A DNA stretch of 64,000 nt from Thecaphora thlaspeos (taxonomy: Eukaryota; Basidiomycota; Ustilaginomycetes; Urocystidales; Glomosporiaceae), in the NCBI GenBank assembly GCA_900291925.1, contig UWYS01000003.1, positions 1,054,001-1,118,000 on the forward strand. The letters run 5' to 3'. The notes beneath the pieces were generated by a model. The model was not told where the DNA came from. It made no database searches and saw only the letters and a list, made by a program, of their open reading frames with translations. Positions 25,561 through 36,588 of the stretch are shown here, one piece after another. A program made the position numbers and the translations under genes. The first letter of the stretch is position 1. Each line of letters starts with the position of its first letter.

Positions 25561-25583
25561 CACACACACACACACACACACAC
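25561..25583. repeat. (CA)n run in the leader of the PEBP-like gene
   Basis: About eleven CA units end 11 bases before the ATG at 25594. Confidence 0.8.
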
Positions 25584-25593
25584 GCTCGCTACC

Positions 25594-26602
25594 ATGGTCT
25601 TCGCCCGCACCTCGCTCGCTCTCCTGGCCCTCGCCGCCGCCGCCGCCGCCCAGAGTGACGACGCCAGCTACGAGCAGGTCGCCCTCATCCAGGAAAACTT
25701 CCCCTCGGCCCTCATCACCCCCACCTACTTCCCCAACTCGTGGCTCGACATCCAGGGCGTTCTCAACGTCACCTTCGGAGCCGTCTCGGTCGGCAACATC
25801 GGCGACAGGCTCAACCTGGACCAGGTCCAGCCCATCCCCGCCTACCGCATCTCGCAGCAGACCAAGAAGGCCGACGACACCGACATCTTTGACGACAACA
25901 AGCTCTTCACCGTCGCTTTCATCGACACGGGCGTCGCCGGCAAGGAAAACGGCGGTCTCGTCAACATCCACGCGCTCGGCAACAACTACACCATCGGCGA
26001 CAACGGCAACCTCAAGAACCGCACCGCCAGCGCCGTTCCCTACGCCGCCCCCTTCCCGCCCAACAACGACGGCCCGCACCGCTACGTCTTCCTCGTCATG
26101 CAGCAGAACGACAACTTTACCGCCCCCATGCTCAGCTTCACCGGCTCGCCCGGCATCAACCAGTCATTCACTGACTACTACAACTCGGCCAACGGCGGAC
26201 TCGGCAAGGTCGTCGCCGCCAGCTACATCCAGGTCGAGGTCGGCTCGGCCCCCGCCCCCGCCACCACTTCGGCGCCCGCCCAGAGCGCCGTCGCCGCCCT
26301 CGCCGCCCAGAAGAGCGGAGCCGTGAGTACAACTCTGTCGCCTCGCGCGCAAACCAGCACTGCAGCGAAAGGTCTAGGTAGTAGCGATCCCGAACTGACT
26401 CTCTATCCCCTGCGTTGGCGCCCTTTGCACGCTCTTACAGGCTTCGGCTACCGGCACCAGCAGTGGCAACCAGCCCTCGGGCGCCGGCGCCGGCTCGGGC
26501 TCGGGCTCGGGCTCGAATGGCGCCATGTCGATTGGTGCCGCCCCCCTGACCGCCATCGCTGTTATGGGAGCGGCTGTTGCCTTCGGCGCCTTCCTCCTGT
26601 GA
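25594..26602 (+). CDS. GPI-anchored PEBP-like secreted protein
   Basis: Exons 25594-26322 and 26441-26602 (118-bp intron, GTGAGT...TTACAG, phase 0) give 296 residues. A signal peptide spans about 1-19 (Ala-rich, cut near Ala-Ala-Gln-Ser). The central domain resembles phosphatidylethanolamine-binding protein (PEBP/RKIP fold): LFTVAFIDTGVAG, LVNIHALGNNYTI, and GPHRYVFLVMQQ, which is the usual GPHRY signature. Several NxT/NxS sites are present (NVT, NYT, NRT, NFT, NQS). After an Ala/Pro/Ser-rich linker, exon 2 encodes a Gly/Ser stretch and a hydrophobic tail (about 274-296, ending GAAVAFGAFLL) typical of a GPI-attachment signal. The protein is probably at the cell wall or plasma membrane; the ligand is unknown. 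A CA repeat directly precedes the ATG. Confidence 0.82.
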
Positions 26603-27209
26603 GCGCTCGAGGATTTAATCGCATATCTTCTTATTCGAGACCGCCACCCCAACCCCAAAAACACTTATCTCTGTCGGCCTGGTCTCTTTACCATGGCACA
26701 GTCCCTGTCTATATATCATGCCCTTTGATCCGATCGCGAACGTCTAATTTGTAACCCAACACACACTCTAGCATCCCTCACCCCACAACTGTCCGCCTCG
26801 AATCGACGCGAAGTTACAAAGAAGATAGATAAAGCCGTTGGTCGTCCCGTCTGTATGAGTGCGGTTCTGAGCGTGTCGACCCTGGCCGAGGTCGACTTCC
26901 GCGAGCACGGCTGGATGAGAGGTGGCAGGATGGCTAGGGAGGAAAAAGTGGGTCTTACTGGGCCGATCGGGACGGGAGCGAAAAGTTCGGGACGTGGGCG
27001 CTACAGGCCTGGGCCTCGGGAGGAAAGCTGAGGCGCAAAAAGGTGCCAGCGCACCGTGCCAGGCGGGAAGGTGACACGAGCCACCCCCACCCCGCTCTGG
27101 TGCGGACCTTCAGCTTCTGCTTCTTTTTCTTCCCGTTCCTTTCCACCCCCCTCCACCATCCCCGTCTCCCTCCCTTCTCGCCTCGCGACTCCATCGCACC
27201 AACGTCACG
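26603..27209. other. Intergenic between the PEBP-like gene and the ER J-protein gene
   Basis: 3' flank of the PEBP-like gene and promoter of the J-protein gene; a CT-rich leader lies at 27115-27180. Nothing else seen. Confidence 0.5.
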
Positions 27210-28445
27210 ATGAAGCTATCCCGCCTCCTACCGCTCCTCTTCCTCCTCACCCTCGCATACTGCGCGCTGGGCGTGTCGGCCTCCTCCAACTGGGATAAGG
27301 ATGACTACGAGGTGCGTACCCTTCCCCCCTCGCTCCTCGCTGCCCGGTCGGTCTCTTGAAGAGGCGGAACATCACTGAAATGCTTACGACCAACGCTTCA
27401 CCCTTGATACGACGTGTGCTGGTGCAACAGATCTTTGAGCTGCAAAACGCTCTCGAAGAGTCCGAGGGAAAGGGAACGACCTTCTACTCACTCCTCAACG
27501 TGCCCAAGACGGCTTCACAGGCGGACATCAAGAGGGCCTACAGGAAAAAGAGTCTCGAGCTGCAGTACGTTCTGCATCAGGTTCGCCCCTTGCATCGACG
27601 CTACTTGATACTGACTCAACCCTTGCTCGCCACCGTCCGACAGTCCCGACAAAAACCTCGGCACACCCCACGCTCAGAAACGCTTCGAGCGTCTTGGACT
27701 GATCAACAAGATCCTGCGAGACTCTCGCAAGGACCGATACGACTTCTACCTCTCCAATGGTTTCCCAAAGTGGCGCAAGACGGGCTACTTCTACGAACGT
27801 TTCCGACCTGGTCTCGTATCTGTGCTGTTTGGACTGGTCCTAGCCTCGATGGGAGTTGAGGTTTTGATCAAGACGCTCAACGCTACAAAGGAAAAGAAAA
27901 AGGTGCTGAGTCTAAAGAGGAGCGCCATGTTGGTCGCTTGGGGACCTCGATTCGAAGAACACCTCTTCACCGACGAGCAAGCAGGCAAAAAGGGAATATT
28001 AGAGAAAAAGGTCCGAGTTCCCCTTTCTGGATTCGGAGACCTTCCCACCCTCCTTACCAAGGAAGACGTGAGCGCCGGCAAAGTGGATTGGGAAGAGAGG
28101 GAGAAGGAGTGGAAACGTACCATCCTATTCGCCTCCTCACCTTTGTCGTTGGGGGGTAGGACGGTGGATGTTTTGGTAAACAGACAAGAGGTTCTCGTCA
28201 ACGTCGATGGAGAGTGGTGGCCTCTTGACGAACAAGAGGTTGTCAAGCCTTCCTTCAACACCACGTGGCCTTTTAGGTTCGTAGAAGGTATCGTTGGTCG
28301 GAAGCCACAGGAGGAAACGCGAGAGCAGAGTCAAGAGGCAAATGAGTTGGAGACTGAGGCTAAGAACGTCATTGCTGCTGCTAACGCGAACGGCAATGCC
28401 AACGGATCGGAGGGGGCTAGGAAGAGAAAGGGAAAGAAGAAGTAG
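27210..28445 (+). CDS. ERJ5: ER membrane J-protein (ERJ5-like)
   Basis: DnaJ-type co-chaperone that would stimulate the ER-lumenal Hsp70 Kar2. Exons 27210-27311, 27431-27564 and 27644-28445, phases consistent, 345 residues. The N-terminus (1-25; LLPLLFLLTLAYCALGVSA) is a signal sequence. The J domain spans about 52-112 (YSLLNVPKTASQADIKRAYRKKSLEL). The catalytic HPD at 79-81 is assembled across intron 2, where CA joins T-CCC-GAC. A membrane segment follows near 127-150 (LVSVLFGLVLASMGVEVLI). The rest is charged, with a Lys/Arg-rich C-terminus (RKRKGKKK). The order signal, J domain, TM, cytosolic tail matches Erj5. It is convergent with RIX1. Confidence 0.87.
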
Positions 28446-28667
28446 CTGCCAGAAAGGGGAAGACGAGCATCGCCGGCGACGTGGTACGGCTGTAGAAAGC
28501 CCCTCGAGGCCCTGAAAGACAGTATTCGGCACGCAAAAGACACAGGAAGGCGAGGCCAAGGGGGATGAGCGTCTCTGGGGCAATCTCATTATCTCTGCCC
28601 TACAGCATTCCTGAGCGAGACGAAACCCCTAAGTATTGCACTGCTGCTCGATCGGCAAACCGTCGCT

Positions 28668-31664
28668 TCAGACGAGAATCCGCTCGCCGTCCTCATCGAT
28701 TGCCTTGTCCTCCTCTTCTGCTCCTCCATCCTCCGATCCAGAATCGCCCAGATCAATCTCAGGCATTTCTTCATCGTCGTCTCTTTCGTTGCCGTGTGAA
28801 ACGAGCGGTGCCTGCACCTGGATCTGGACCGCCTCTGTGACTGCGTTGTTCGCAGGGTCGACGGCTTCCGTCACTGTCGTCGTTGAGGTGACGACGACCG
28901 TCTCTTCGTCCTGCGCGGTCGGAGAGGCGGTGGCGGCGGTGGCGGGTGCATCTGATACAGCGGTGTCGACGTCGTCGGTGGTCGGCTGCAAGTCTTTGCC
29001 CTGGCTTGCTCCCGCCTCCGCAGCGGCAGTAGCGGCAGCTTCCTTCTGAGAGCCGCCAAAGTTGGCGCTCCTATCGAACGCCGACGGACTTCCGACGCGT
29101 GGTGTCGAAGGTCGGTGGGCAGATTTCACCGGATCGGGGCTAAAGACCCTTGTCTCCCTCAAGGACGAGGGACGAGGCGGTGAGTGGGTCGGTGGGATGG
29201 AAGAGTGGCGCGAGAGCGGCGAGGGAAGGCCCTTGCCCAGACCCGTCGACGCAAAGGGCGACGCTTCGGCGGCGGCGGGATGCGAAGACGCCGAGGCCGA
29301 AGCGGCGGAAGTGAGAGAGTCGGATTCGGCCGTGATGGCTTCTACGTTCATCCTCGCCTCGTCTCCGCCCGCAGCAGCCGCGCTGGCAGGCGCAGAGTCG
29401 AGGTTGAGGACACTTCGGATCGATTCGGTTTCGCGCACCTCAGGCTGCAGGTGGAGGGTGCGGTCGACGCCGGGCGCCAACTGGCTCCCTTCGGGCGTAG
29501 CGTCAAACTCGTTGTTGGTCTGGTTGGCGTCAGGATAGAAGCCGAGGCCGCGCGCAATGGGAACCATCTTTCCCTTGCGCGCCAGCGTCAGCGTCGAGAG
29601 CGCTTCGACTGCTGCAGCGCGAACAGAGGCATTGTCGACGACGGCAGAGAGCTCGACGAGGAGAGACGTCATGCGTGGCAGGGAGAGGGCTAGCATCGAA
29701 GACGGCGATGCCCTTAGCAGGTGGGCGAGCGTTGACAGCGAGGTGCAGAAGAGGTCCTGAACCGTCGGGGGACCGCCGGCGGACGACGGCGAGGCATGCG
29801 TGGGAGCAGCATTGCCGTTCTGCGATCCGGACAGTACCTCGACCAGCGCCAGCACCACCTGGGCCGATATGTGAGCGAGATCGTGGTGCTGCACGCTCAG
29901 GTCCGTCGCGAGATGCGGGAAGACGACCTCGAGCACCTCGAGTGCCGCCTGGGTCGCGGCAACCTCCTCAGGCTGCAGGTGCTGGATCGCATCACGCGGG
30001 TTGGAGGTGGAGCCAAAGACGGCGTCGCTCTCGTAGAGCCTCGCCTTGGCCTTCCTTGAGCTGCCCGAGCCGCCTTGCGTGTTGCCGTTGCTGAAACTAC
30101 CGCCAGCCTCGTTAGCGCCGGCGTTGGCGTCGGAAGCGCCCGGCGGGCTAAGCACGACGCCGGCGATCTGGGCCGAGCAGAGGCGTGCCGCACGCAGCGT
30201 CGTCCGTCCGCTCGGGTCCATCGCCAGCCTGGCGCCACGGTCGCTTGCGCCAACGAGCGAGACCAGCGTTCGGAACGCCGCCATCCTGAGGCGTGGGGCG
30301 TAGCCTTTAGCGCTGTTGTCGCCCTTGGCCGCCTCGGCAAGCCGACAGACCTCCGAGATGACCTCGGACGCTTGCAGGCTGACGGCTTGGGGCGAGAGGA
30401 GGGCGAGCTGCGAGATGAGGCCGAGCGCGGCGAGGTAGTGCTGCGGCAGGTGCGCCGCCTGCAGCGCGCAGAGGGCTGACTCGGTCGTGGCCCGCTGGGG
30501 CGTGTGCGTGCCAACGCGGAGGATCGAGAGGGCGAAGTCGAGCAGCGGACCGAACGGCACCGGGACTGGGCGGGGCGTGGGAGTCCTGAGGAGGAGCGGG
30601 ATCACGCCGGGACGTCCGCGGGCGCCGAGTAATAACTCCATGCGGCCCAGCGCGACCTGCGTCGCCACCAGAGGGTCCCTGGGAAGCGCCAGGAGGACGG
30701 TGGCCGAGGCGGTGTCCTGCTGCCCTTCGCCCCCCGCGGCCGCCGCCGTCGTCATCGGATCGCACGCTCCCGTATCGTAGCTGGAGACGCATGCAATCCA
30801 GGCCTCTTTGGCCGAGGCGAGCTCGCTGGCGACCGTCGATTGCCAGAGCTGCGCCTGGGTCGCCCTGCCGCCGTTGCCCTCGCCGCTCTTGGCCGCCAGC
30901 GCCCCGGTGAGGTGCAGGGATGAGAGCAGCCGCACCGCTGCGGTGAAGAGAGGAAGGGGAAGCTGGGGCGGTACCGAGCTCGGGGAGGCCGCGCGGAGAC
31001 GCTCCGACATATAGAGGAGCTTCCGGCCGATGGCATGGATGCGCGACGAAAGGGCGCGGCATGATGTCGAGTGCGCTCGCAGGTGGTGATCGATGGCCGA
31101 GACGAGGATGAAGAGCGCCCGGCCGTAGGCAAACACGTTGAGCTTGTCGAGCACGTTGTTGATCGCATCGACGAGCACGGTAGCGAACTTGGTGAGGTTG
31201 GGGGTGACAACCTGGCGGTGGAACTCCTGCCGCGAGGGCGAGGCTTCGCGAAGGATGTGGGTCCCAACGAGCAGGAGCGCGGCCTCAAGCAGCTCGGCGT
31301 TAGGCTTGTTATGGATAGCGGGCGAGGAGACGAGGTTGATGACGTGATTGAGCCAGGAGGCGGCGTGGTTGACGAGGTGAGCGTTCCAGATTGACGGCGA
31401 CTGAGCGAGCCAGAGAGAGGCGAGGCGGTATCCGACGACCTTCTGGGTTGCGATGAGCGAGTTGATGCGGACGGTGAGCTTGTGCTGACTTTGGTCGCCA
31501 GAGAGACGCTGCAGCAGGTTCGAGTTGGCGAGCGTCTGGAGCAGTCGCTGCAGCTGGACGGCGTCGGCCGTGTCGCAGGCGGCAAGCAGCGACTCGAGCT
31601 GGTTCGACGGCTCGGCCGACGCCGGCAGCTGCGAGGCGAGCAGGCCGCCAAAGAGCTGATCCAT
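28668..31664 (-). CDS. RIX1: Pre-rRNA-processing protein RIX1 (PELP1 family)
   Basis: Subunit of the nucleolar/nucleoplasmic Rix1-Ipi1-Ipi3 complex that acts in ITS2 processing and 60S maturation. Intronless frame of 998 residues. The N-terminal half is helical (RIX1 domain): LLQTLANSNLLQRLSGDQ, then VVGYRLASLWLAQS and AASWLNHVINLV. Residues about 740-930 are low-complexity Ser/Pro/Ala-rich. The last 80 residues are very acidic (DDDEEMPEIDLGDSGSEDGG), as in PELP1/Rix1 proteins. It is longer than yeast Rix1 (763). It shares a 490-bp divergent promoter region with SEC10. Confidence 0.85.
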   Translation of the reverse strand: MDQLFGGLLASQLPASAEPSNQLESLLAACDTADAVQLQRLLQTLANSNLLQRLSGDQSQHKLTVRINSLIATQKVVGYRLASLWLAQSPSIWNAHLVNHAASWLNHVINLVSSPAIHNKPNAELLEAALLLVGTHILREASPSRQEFHRQVVTPNLTKFATVLVDAINNVLDKLNVFAYGRALFILVSAIDHHLRAHSTSCRALSSRIHAIGRKLLYMSERLRAASPSSVPPQLPLPLFTAAVRLLSSLHLTGALAAKSGEGNGGRATQAQLWQSTVASELASAKEAWIACVSSYDTGACDPMTTAAAAGGEGQQDTASATVLLALPRDPLVATQVALGRMELLLGARGRPGVIPLLLRTPTPRPVPVPFGPLLDFALSILRVGTHTPQRATTESALCALQAAHLPQHYLAALGLISQLALLSPQAVSLQASEVISEVCRLAEAAKGDNSAKGYAPRLRMAAFRTLVSLVGASDRGARLAMDPSGRTTLRAARLCSAQIAGVVLSPPGASDANAGANEAGGSFSNGNTQGGSGSSRKAKARLYESDAVFGSTSNPRDAIQHLQPEEVAATQAALEVLEVVFPHLATDLSVQHHDLAHISAQVVLALVEVLSGSQNGNAAPTHASPSSAGGPPTVQDLFCTSLSTLAHLLRASPSSMLALSLPRMTSLLVELSAVVDNASVRAAAVEALSTLTLARKGKMVPIARGLGFYPDANQTNNEFDATPEGSQLAPGVDRTLHLQPEVRETESIRSVLNLDSAPASAAAAGGDEARMNVEAITAESDSLTSAASASASSHPAAAEASPFASTGLGKGLPSPLSRHSSIPPTHSPPRPSSLRETRVFSPDPVKSAHRPSTPRVGSPSAFDRSANFGGSQKEAAATAAAEAGASQGKDLQPTTDDVDTAVSDAPATAATASPTAQDEETVVVTSTTTVTEAVDPANNAVTEAVQIQVQAPLVSHGNERDDDEEMPEIDLGDSGSEDGGAEEEDKAIDEDGERILV

Positions 31665-32154
31665 GCCGGAGAGGGAGTGTGAGCGTGGTAGTAGATGGAA
31701 AGGCGACGGACGAGCCGAGTAACAGCAAATGGCTGGGCAGAAGGAGTCGTCGGTGATGTTGGCTCGGAGCCGACGAAAGAGGGCGAGCGGCGAAGGGTGA
31801 GTGCAAGGAGAATCTCCACCTTGCCGTCGCCCTTAATTTTGTGTCGGCCGGTTTTCTCTACCTTTTCCTCGTTCATTTTTTGCTGCCCCCGGCTTGCACG
31901 ATCGGCTAGAGGCCAGGGCCCGACTCCCGAGGAGGCTGACCGCACAGACCCTCAACAACACCCTCAACCTCAATCTCCTCTCTGTCAGCTGCCATCGCCG
32001 CCTCCTATTCTGACCTCGACACAAGAGTCCAGCTCACTTCCATCGATACACCGCGCCCTTCCATACCGCTCTTGCCTTCGCCTTCGGCCTTGCCTGCGCG
32101 TCTCTTGGTCGCTTGCTGCCGAGACTTGGCGGCGGCGGCGCTCCTTGGCAAGAG
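31665..32154. other. Divergent promoter region RIX1/SEC10
   Basis: 490 bp between head-to-head genes; pyrimidine-rich on the SEC10 side (31930-32060). No TATA-like box was noticed. Confidence 0.5.
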
Positions 32155-35100
32155 ATGGCTTACAACGCCAGCGGTCAGTTCTCGCCCAAGCAGAGATCAG
32201 CGAGGGCATCTCGTCCGCCACCGGCGGTACAGCCACAGCAGCCGTCCAGTTTAGTCACACCGAGCCGCAGCTCGCCGTCGTCCCACTCGCGCTCGCTCTC
32301 CTCCTCCTCGTCGGCTCGGCCCTTTCACGACCCGGCGATTCAGGAGCTATGCACCCTCGAAACCTTCCAGAGCTCGTTCAACACAAACGAGTTCATCGCA
32401 CAGCTCTCCACCAAGCTGGTCCAGCGCTCCAAGGCCGATCCGGGCCCGTTCAACCCGAGGCCGTTCATACGCACCTTCGAGTCGGCCCTGGAGCAGCTGA
32501 CACAGATCCGAGGACAGGTGACCGCACAGACGCAGGTTCTTTCTTCGTCAGTCCACGTCGCCGAATCGGCCTACGCAAAGAAGCTCGATGAGCTCTCCAA
32601 GAACTTCACTGCCGTCGGCAACTCGTTCAGCTCGCTCGAGGACCGCATCTCCGAGGTTGGCCGGACCGCAATTCGGATCGGCGAGCAGCTCGAGACAATC
32701 GACCGCCAACGCAACCGCGCCAGCGAGGCGCACGACCTGATCGAGTTCTACTACATGTTTACACGCGGTGATGTCTCGAAACTGGAGCGTGTACGCAAGG
32801 AGGGCGGCAAGGAGGGCCGGTTGAAGACGGCCGTTATTGCCCGGAGGCTGGCGGCCATCAGCCGCGAGGTCGACGTCCGCGGCAGCGAGCAGACGCGCGA
32901 AGCCATCGACCGCTACTGCGAGCGCTTCGAGCGTGACATGCTCAAGCTGTTCGACAAGTTCTACCGCAAGTCCGATCCGCGCATGATGAGCCACATTGCA
33001 AAGGTGCTGCAGGGGTTCAACGGTGGCGCCAGCTGCGTCCAGATCTATGTTAATCAGCACGACTTCTTTATTAGCAAGGACCGCGTCGGTGAGGCGAGCA
33101 CGATCGAGGTCAGCGACATCTGGAGGCACTTGGCCGATCCGGACCATCCGCCGCCCAAGACGGAGCCGGCGCTCAGCTCGCTTTTTGCTGAGATCCGGCA
33201 GACGGTCGAGGTCGAGGCGCAGATCATCTCGGCCGTATTCCCCAACCCGCTGGTGGTGATGCAGACCTTCCTGCAGCGCGTGTTTGCCCAATCGGTTCAG
33301 GCCTTTGTCGAAGTCATCATGGAAAAGGCCGGCCAGATCGCCACGCCCAGCTTCGTCTCGGCGCCCGGCATCGTCAACAGCTCGACCGGCGCCATGGAGC
33401 TCCAGACCGGGGCCGTGGCGCAGCCGCCAACATCCCACCTGGCCTTCCTTCGGGCGCTCCACCTCTCGCGCTCGAGCGCGCTGGCCCTCGTCAACGACCT
33501 CAAGCTCTACGACTTCCGCGGCGCCGGCATTGTCGGACCCACCTCGGCCCCCCTTTCGTCCGGAGGCGTCTCGGAGTCGGGGATCCTGTCGCTGCTTGGC
33601 GGAGACGCGGTCGCGGGCGGCCAGATGGCCCACGCCGGTGCCAGCCCACTCGCGACGATGCTGGACCAGGCGGTCGAGGAGCTCTTTGTCCCCTACATGG
33701 AGGGCATCCGCTATCTGGAGCGCGAGACGCGCAGCCTGACCGATCTCTACGCGGGCTACCTAGCAAAGTTCACCGCCTACCACGTGAGCTGCCGCAGCGG
33801 GCCGAGTCACAGTTCCCTGCCCGCACGCTGCGACATCGCTGACTTTCTTTCGTCTTCGTCCCTGCGTGCATGCCTTAGAGAACACCCAACAAGCCCAAGC
33901 CGGCGTCATCAAATACGATCTTCAATCGGATGAGGAACCAGATTTCTTCGTCGAACGACTCGAAGGACCAACCTTCGACGGTCGTCACGTCGACAAGCAC
34001 GGCGACCAGCGCCATGTCCGGGGCCAAGTCTTCATTCTTCAAGCTGTCCGGGCTGGCGGACCGCGTGCGCGGAGGCGGCTCCACGCAAGCTACTTCGCCT
34101 ACAACGACATTGCCTGCTGTGGTGCATTCCGCGTCTGGCGAAGCAGGCGGCGGTGCTGGCGACGCGGCGGACGCGGCGTTAGGGGGAGAGGAGGCAGACT
34201 TGGAGCGCGAAGGGGAACTGAGCCTGGATGTAGCGGAAAAGATGCTCAAGTGGCACGCCGAGGCGATCGGGCGCTGTGTCGACCTCAGCAGCTCCTCCGA
34301 AGTGTGAGTGGCCAGGTCTTCCCAGACTCGAATCTACAACGGCTCCGTTTCCTTTCGCTTGCTGACGACTAGCGCAAGCCTGGCTTTTCCTTCGTTTTCT
34401 TCATTGACTTCATCAGGCCCAAGACAACGTTCGCCCTGCTCAAGGTGCTGGCGTCGGCCTATATCAAGACGTACATCGAGACGGCGCTCGATTCCGCTCT
34501 CGCGATAGTGTCGCTGCACGACGTGCGGGGCTCGCAGCTGTCAGACCTCTCGCTGATTGGCGTCATCCGCAACGTCGAGATGCTTGTAGCGCTGTGGCAG
34601 CACTACGTCAATACGGCGCTCGTTCCTCTGGCCAGCACCAGCGTCACCGTACGCCGCGAGATGGTCATCTTCAACAACCACAATCTGCTGCGCGTCGAGG
34701 GCAAGTGCGATGCCCTGATGCAGAAGCTCGCCGACAGTGAGTCGACACGGTGCGAGAGAGAGGCGATCGTGTCCTTGGATGACGCCCCGTCGCTGACCAT
34801 GCCCTGCATCCCTCTCTTGGCGCTCTCGATTCTACCCCTCTAGACGTCGTCAACTACCTAACCAACCGGCTGGTGACGCAGAAGAAGAATGACTTCACCC
34901 CCAAGAACGATGAGCTCGCCTTCTCGCGTATGAACACGGAGCCGTGCGTCTCATGCTCTGAGGCGTTGGAGAAGGTCCAGCAAGTAGCGAGGATGAGCCT
35001 CAGTTCCATATCGATGGAGCTATACTCGCAGAGCGGCACGAACGGCGGCAGACCTGGATCCGCCAGCACGATGGCATCGCGGTCGGTCGCCCATGACGAC

Positions 35101-36005
35101 GAGGGCTCCGACTCGCTGGCGCACGGCTCCGCGGGCGGAACTGTGGCCGGCAAGACGAGCCTTAGCCGCAACGCCGAGAGCTTCCTGACCGAGGTGGGCG
35201 TTGTGTTCCACGGCCTTCTCCTTGAGCACCTGCGGAAGTTTACCGTCAGCCCGGCAGGCGGTTTGATGTTGACCAAGTGAGTCAGAGCAACGAGAAAGGC
35301 ACAGCGAACGCGACCTTAAAGAGGAAAACGATGCCGCCTCGAGGCTAGGCTGCTGACACTGATTTGATGCGATCTTCTATCTTTCGCTGGCTGATGCTCG
35401 CAGGGATCTGGCCATGTACCAAGACGCCATCGCCACGTTCGGGATACCTGCGCTGGCCGATCGGTTCGAGATGCTGCGGCAGCTCGGCAACCTCTTCATC
35501 GTCCAGGCTAGCGTGCTCAAGTCGTACATGCGCGAGTCGCACCTCGTAAGTTGACATCCCTGGATGCGCCTCGTCTGTTTCGTACCATCACCTATGCTGA
35601 TCCTTTTTCGAACCTCGTCACACGATTGTAGGCCAAAATTGACGAACGCCTCCTCCGGCCGTACCTGCTGCGACGAGCCGATTATGCTCGCGAAGTGCGC
35701 GACCTTGACTCTTCGACGCCGCCGCCTCGTCTCGGAGAGAGCGGCAGCGGCACATCGTCGACCGGCCTGGCGGGCAGCCCGGGAAGCGGGCGGGATCTGT
35801 TCGGACACTTGCCCAACCTGATCGCTGCCGGTGGGACGTCGACACCTGCCCACACCAGCGGCGGCAACAGCGGTGCAGGAGGATCGGGCGCCGAGGCGAT
35901 CAAGTCGCAGAGACTGGCAGAGATCCTCCGGGACTTGGAGAGTTTAAGCAACGCTGCGACGCGTGGAGGGACGGGCGAAGAGGACAAGGCGGACGAGGCG
36001 GACGA

Positions 36006-36039
<34 letters not shown>

Positions 36040-36042
36040 TAG
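32155..36042 (+). CDS. SEC10: Exocyst subunit Sec10
   Basis: Component of the eight-subunit exocyst that tethers secretory vesicles to the plasma membrane. Six exons: 32155-33783, 33879-34303, 34417-34736, 34844-35276, 35404-35545 and 35632-36042; all phases agree, 1119 residues. The N-terminal coiled region is about residues 105-200 (ESALEQLTQIRGQV, YAKKLDELSKNF, ISEVGRTAIRIGEQLETIDRQR), followed by HDLIEFYYMFTRGD. The C-terminal Sec10 core includes FLTEVGVVFHGLLLEHLRKF and AGGLMLTKDLAMYQDAI, the latter joined across intron 4. The protein ends in a Gly/Ser-rich acidic tail with ten GCG-coded alanines before the stop. The frame extends upstream only through TTG, so the ATG at 32155 was chosen. 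Confidence 0.92.
36007..36036. repeat. (GCG)10 run at the end of SEC10
   Basis: Ten GCG codons give the poly-Ala tail just before Pro-stop. A length change in multiples of three would keep the stop. Confidence 0.85.
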
Positions 36043-36588
36043 GGTAGGCAAACGTTGACTTCGGATTCTCTAGACCGTTGGAATGAGACCTGTCGACGAT
36101 GTTGCGTCGAATCGGCATGATGCTAGTGCAGCGGCATGGCTCCTGTCAGCAATCTGGCAGGTCGACGAAGCAGGTGATGCGTCGGGAAAAGCGCCAGCTG
36201 AGGAGCGTCGCGTCGATCATCCCGCACGCTGAGGGTCGGGGGTGTCACGATATTCGTCTACTGGCCCGGGGGTGCGCTGGTGGCAGGTGTGGGACAGAGG
36301 GTCGACGTGAGAGAAATCGAATATAATTGATAGTTCCATCTATGAGGTGTGAATGTACTGAACAAGTGTGTGCAGTCCAAGTAAAACCATTGCTCGTCGA
36401 GAATGGACGCCTCTCTTCCGGCAGGCGCGCCGCAGCTGCTGCCGCGTAAGTCACTTTGACATAGTGTAATCCGTCTGCACCCAGCGCGGTCTCTGCACCA
36501 ACACCGGGCCAGCGCAGCCCAGCGACATCCCAGACCTCGCCGCACCCTCGCACCCTCGCACCCCCGCATCGCAGCAGTAGCAACAACC
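36043..36588. other. Intergenic SEC10-PSF3
   Basis: 3' flank of SEC10 and promoter of PSF3. A GCACCCTCGCACCCTCGCAC direct repeat lies at 36541-36560. No gene seen. Confidence 0.5.

Larger units (their letters stand above)
23930..25593. other. Divergent intergenic region between PEX2 and the PEBP-like gene
   Basis: A 1.66-kb gap. It contains an inverted repeat at 24866-24903, a CATA run near 25391-25404, pyrimidine-rich tracts at 25426-25480 and the CA repeat before the next start. A 239-codon minus-strand frame here starts at GTG and was not accepted. Confidence 0.5.

Noticed and set aside
32113..32154. Longer SEC10 N-terminus
   Set aside because: The upstream codon is TTG; the ATG at 32155 is the first proper start.
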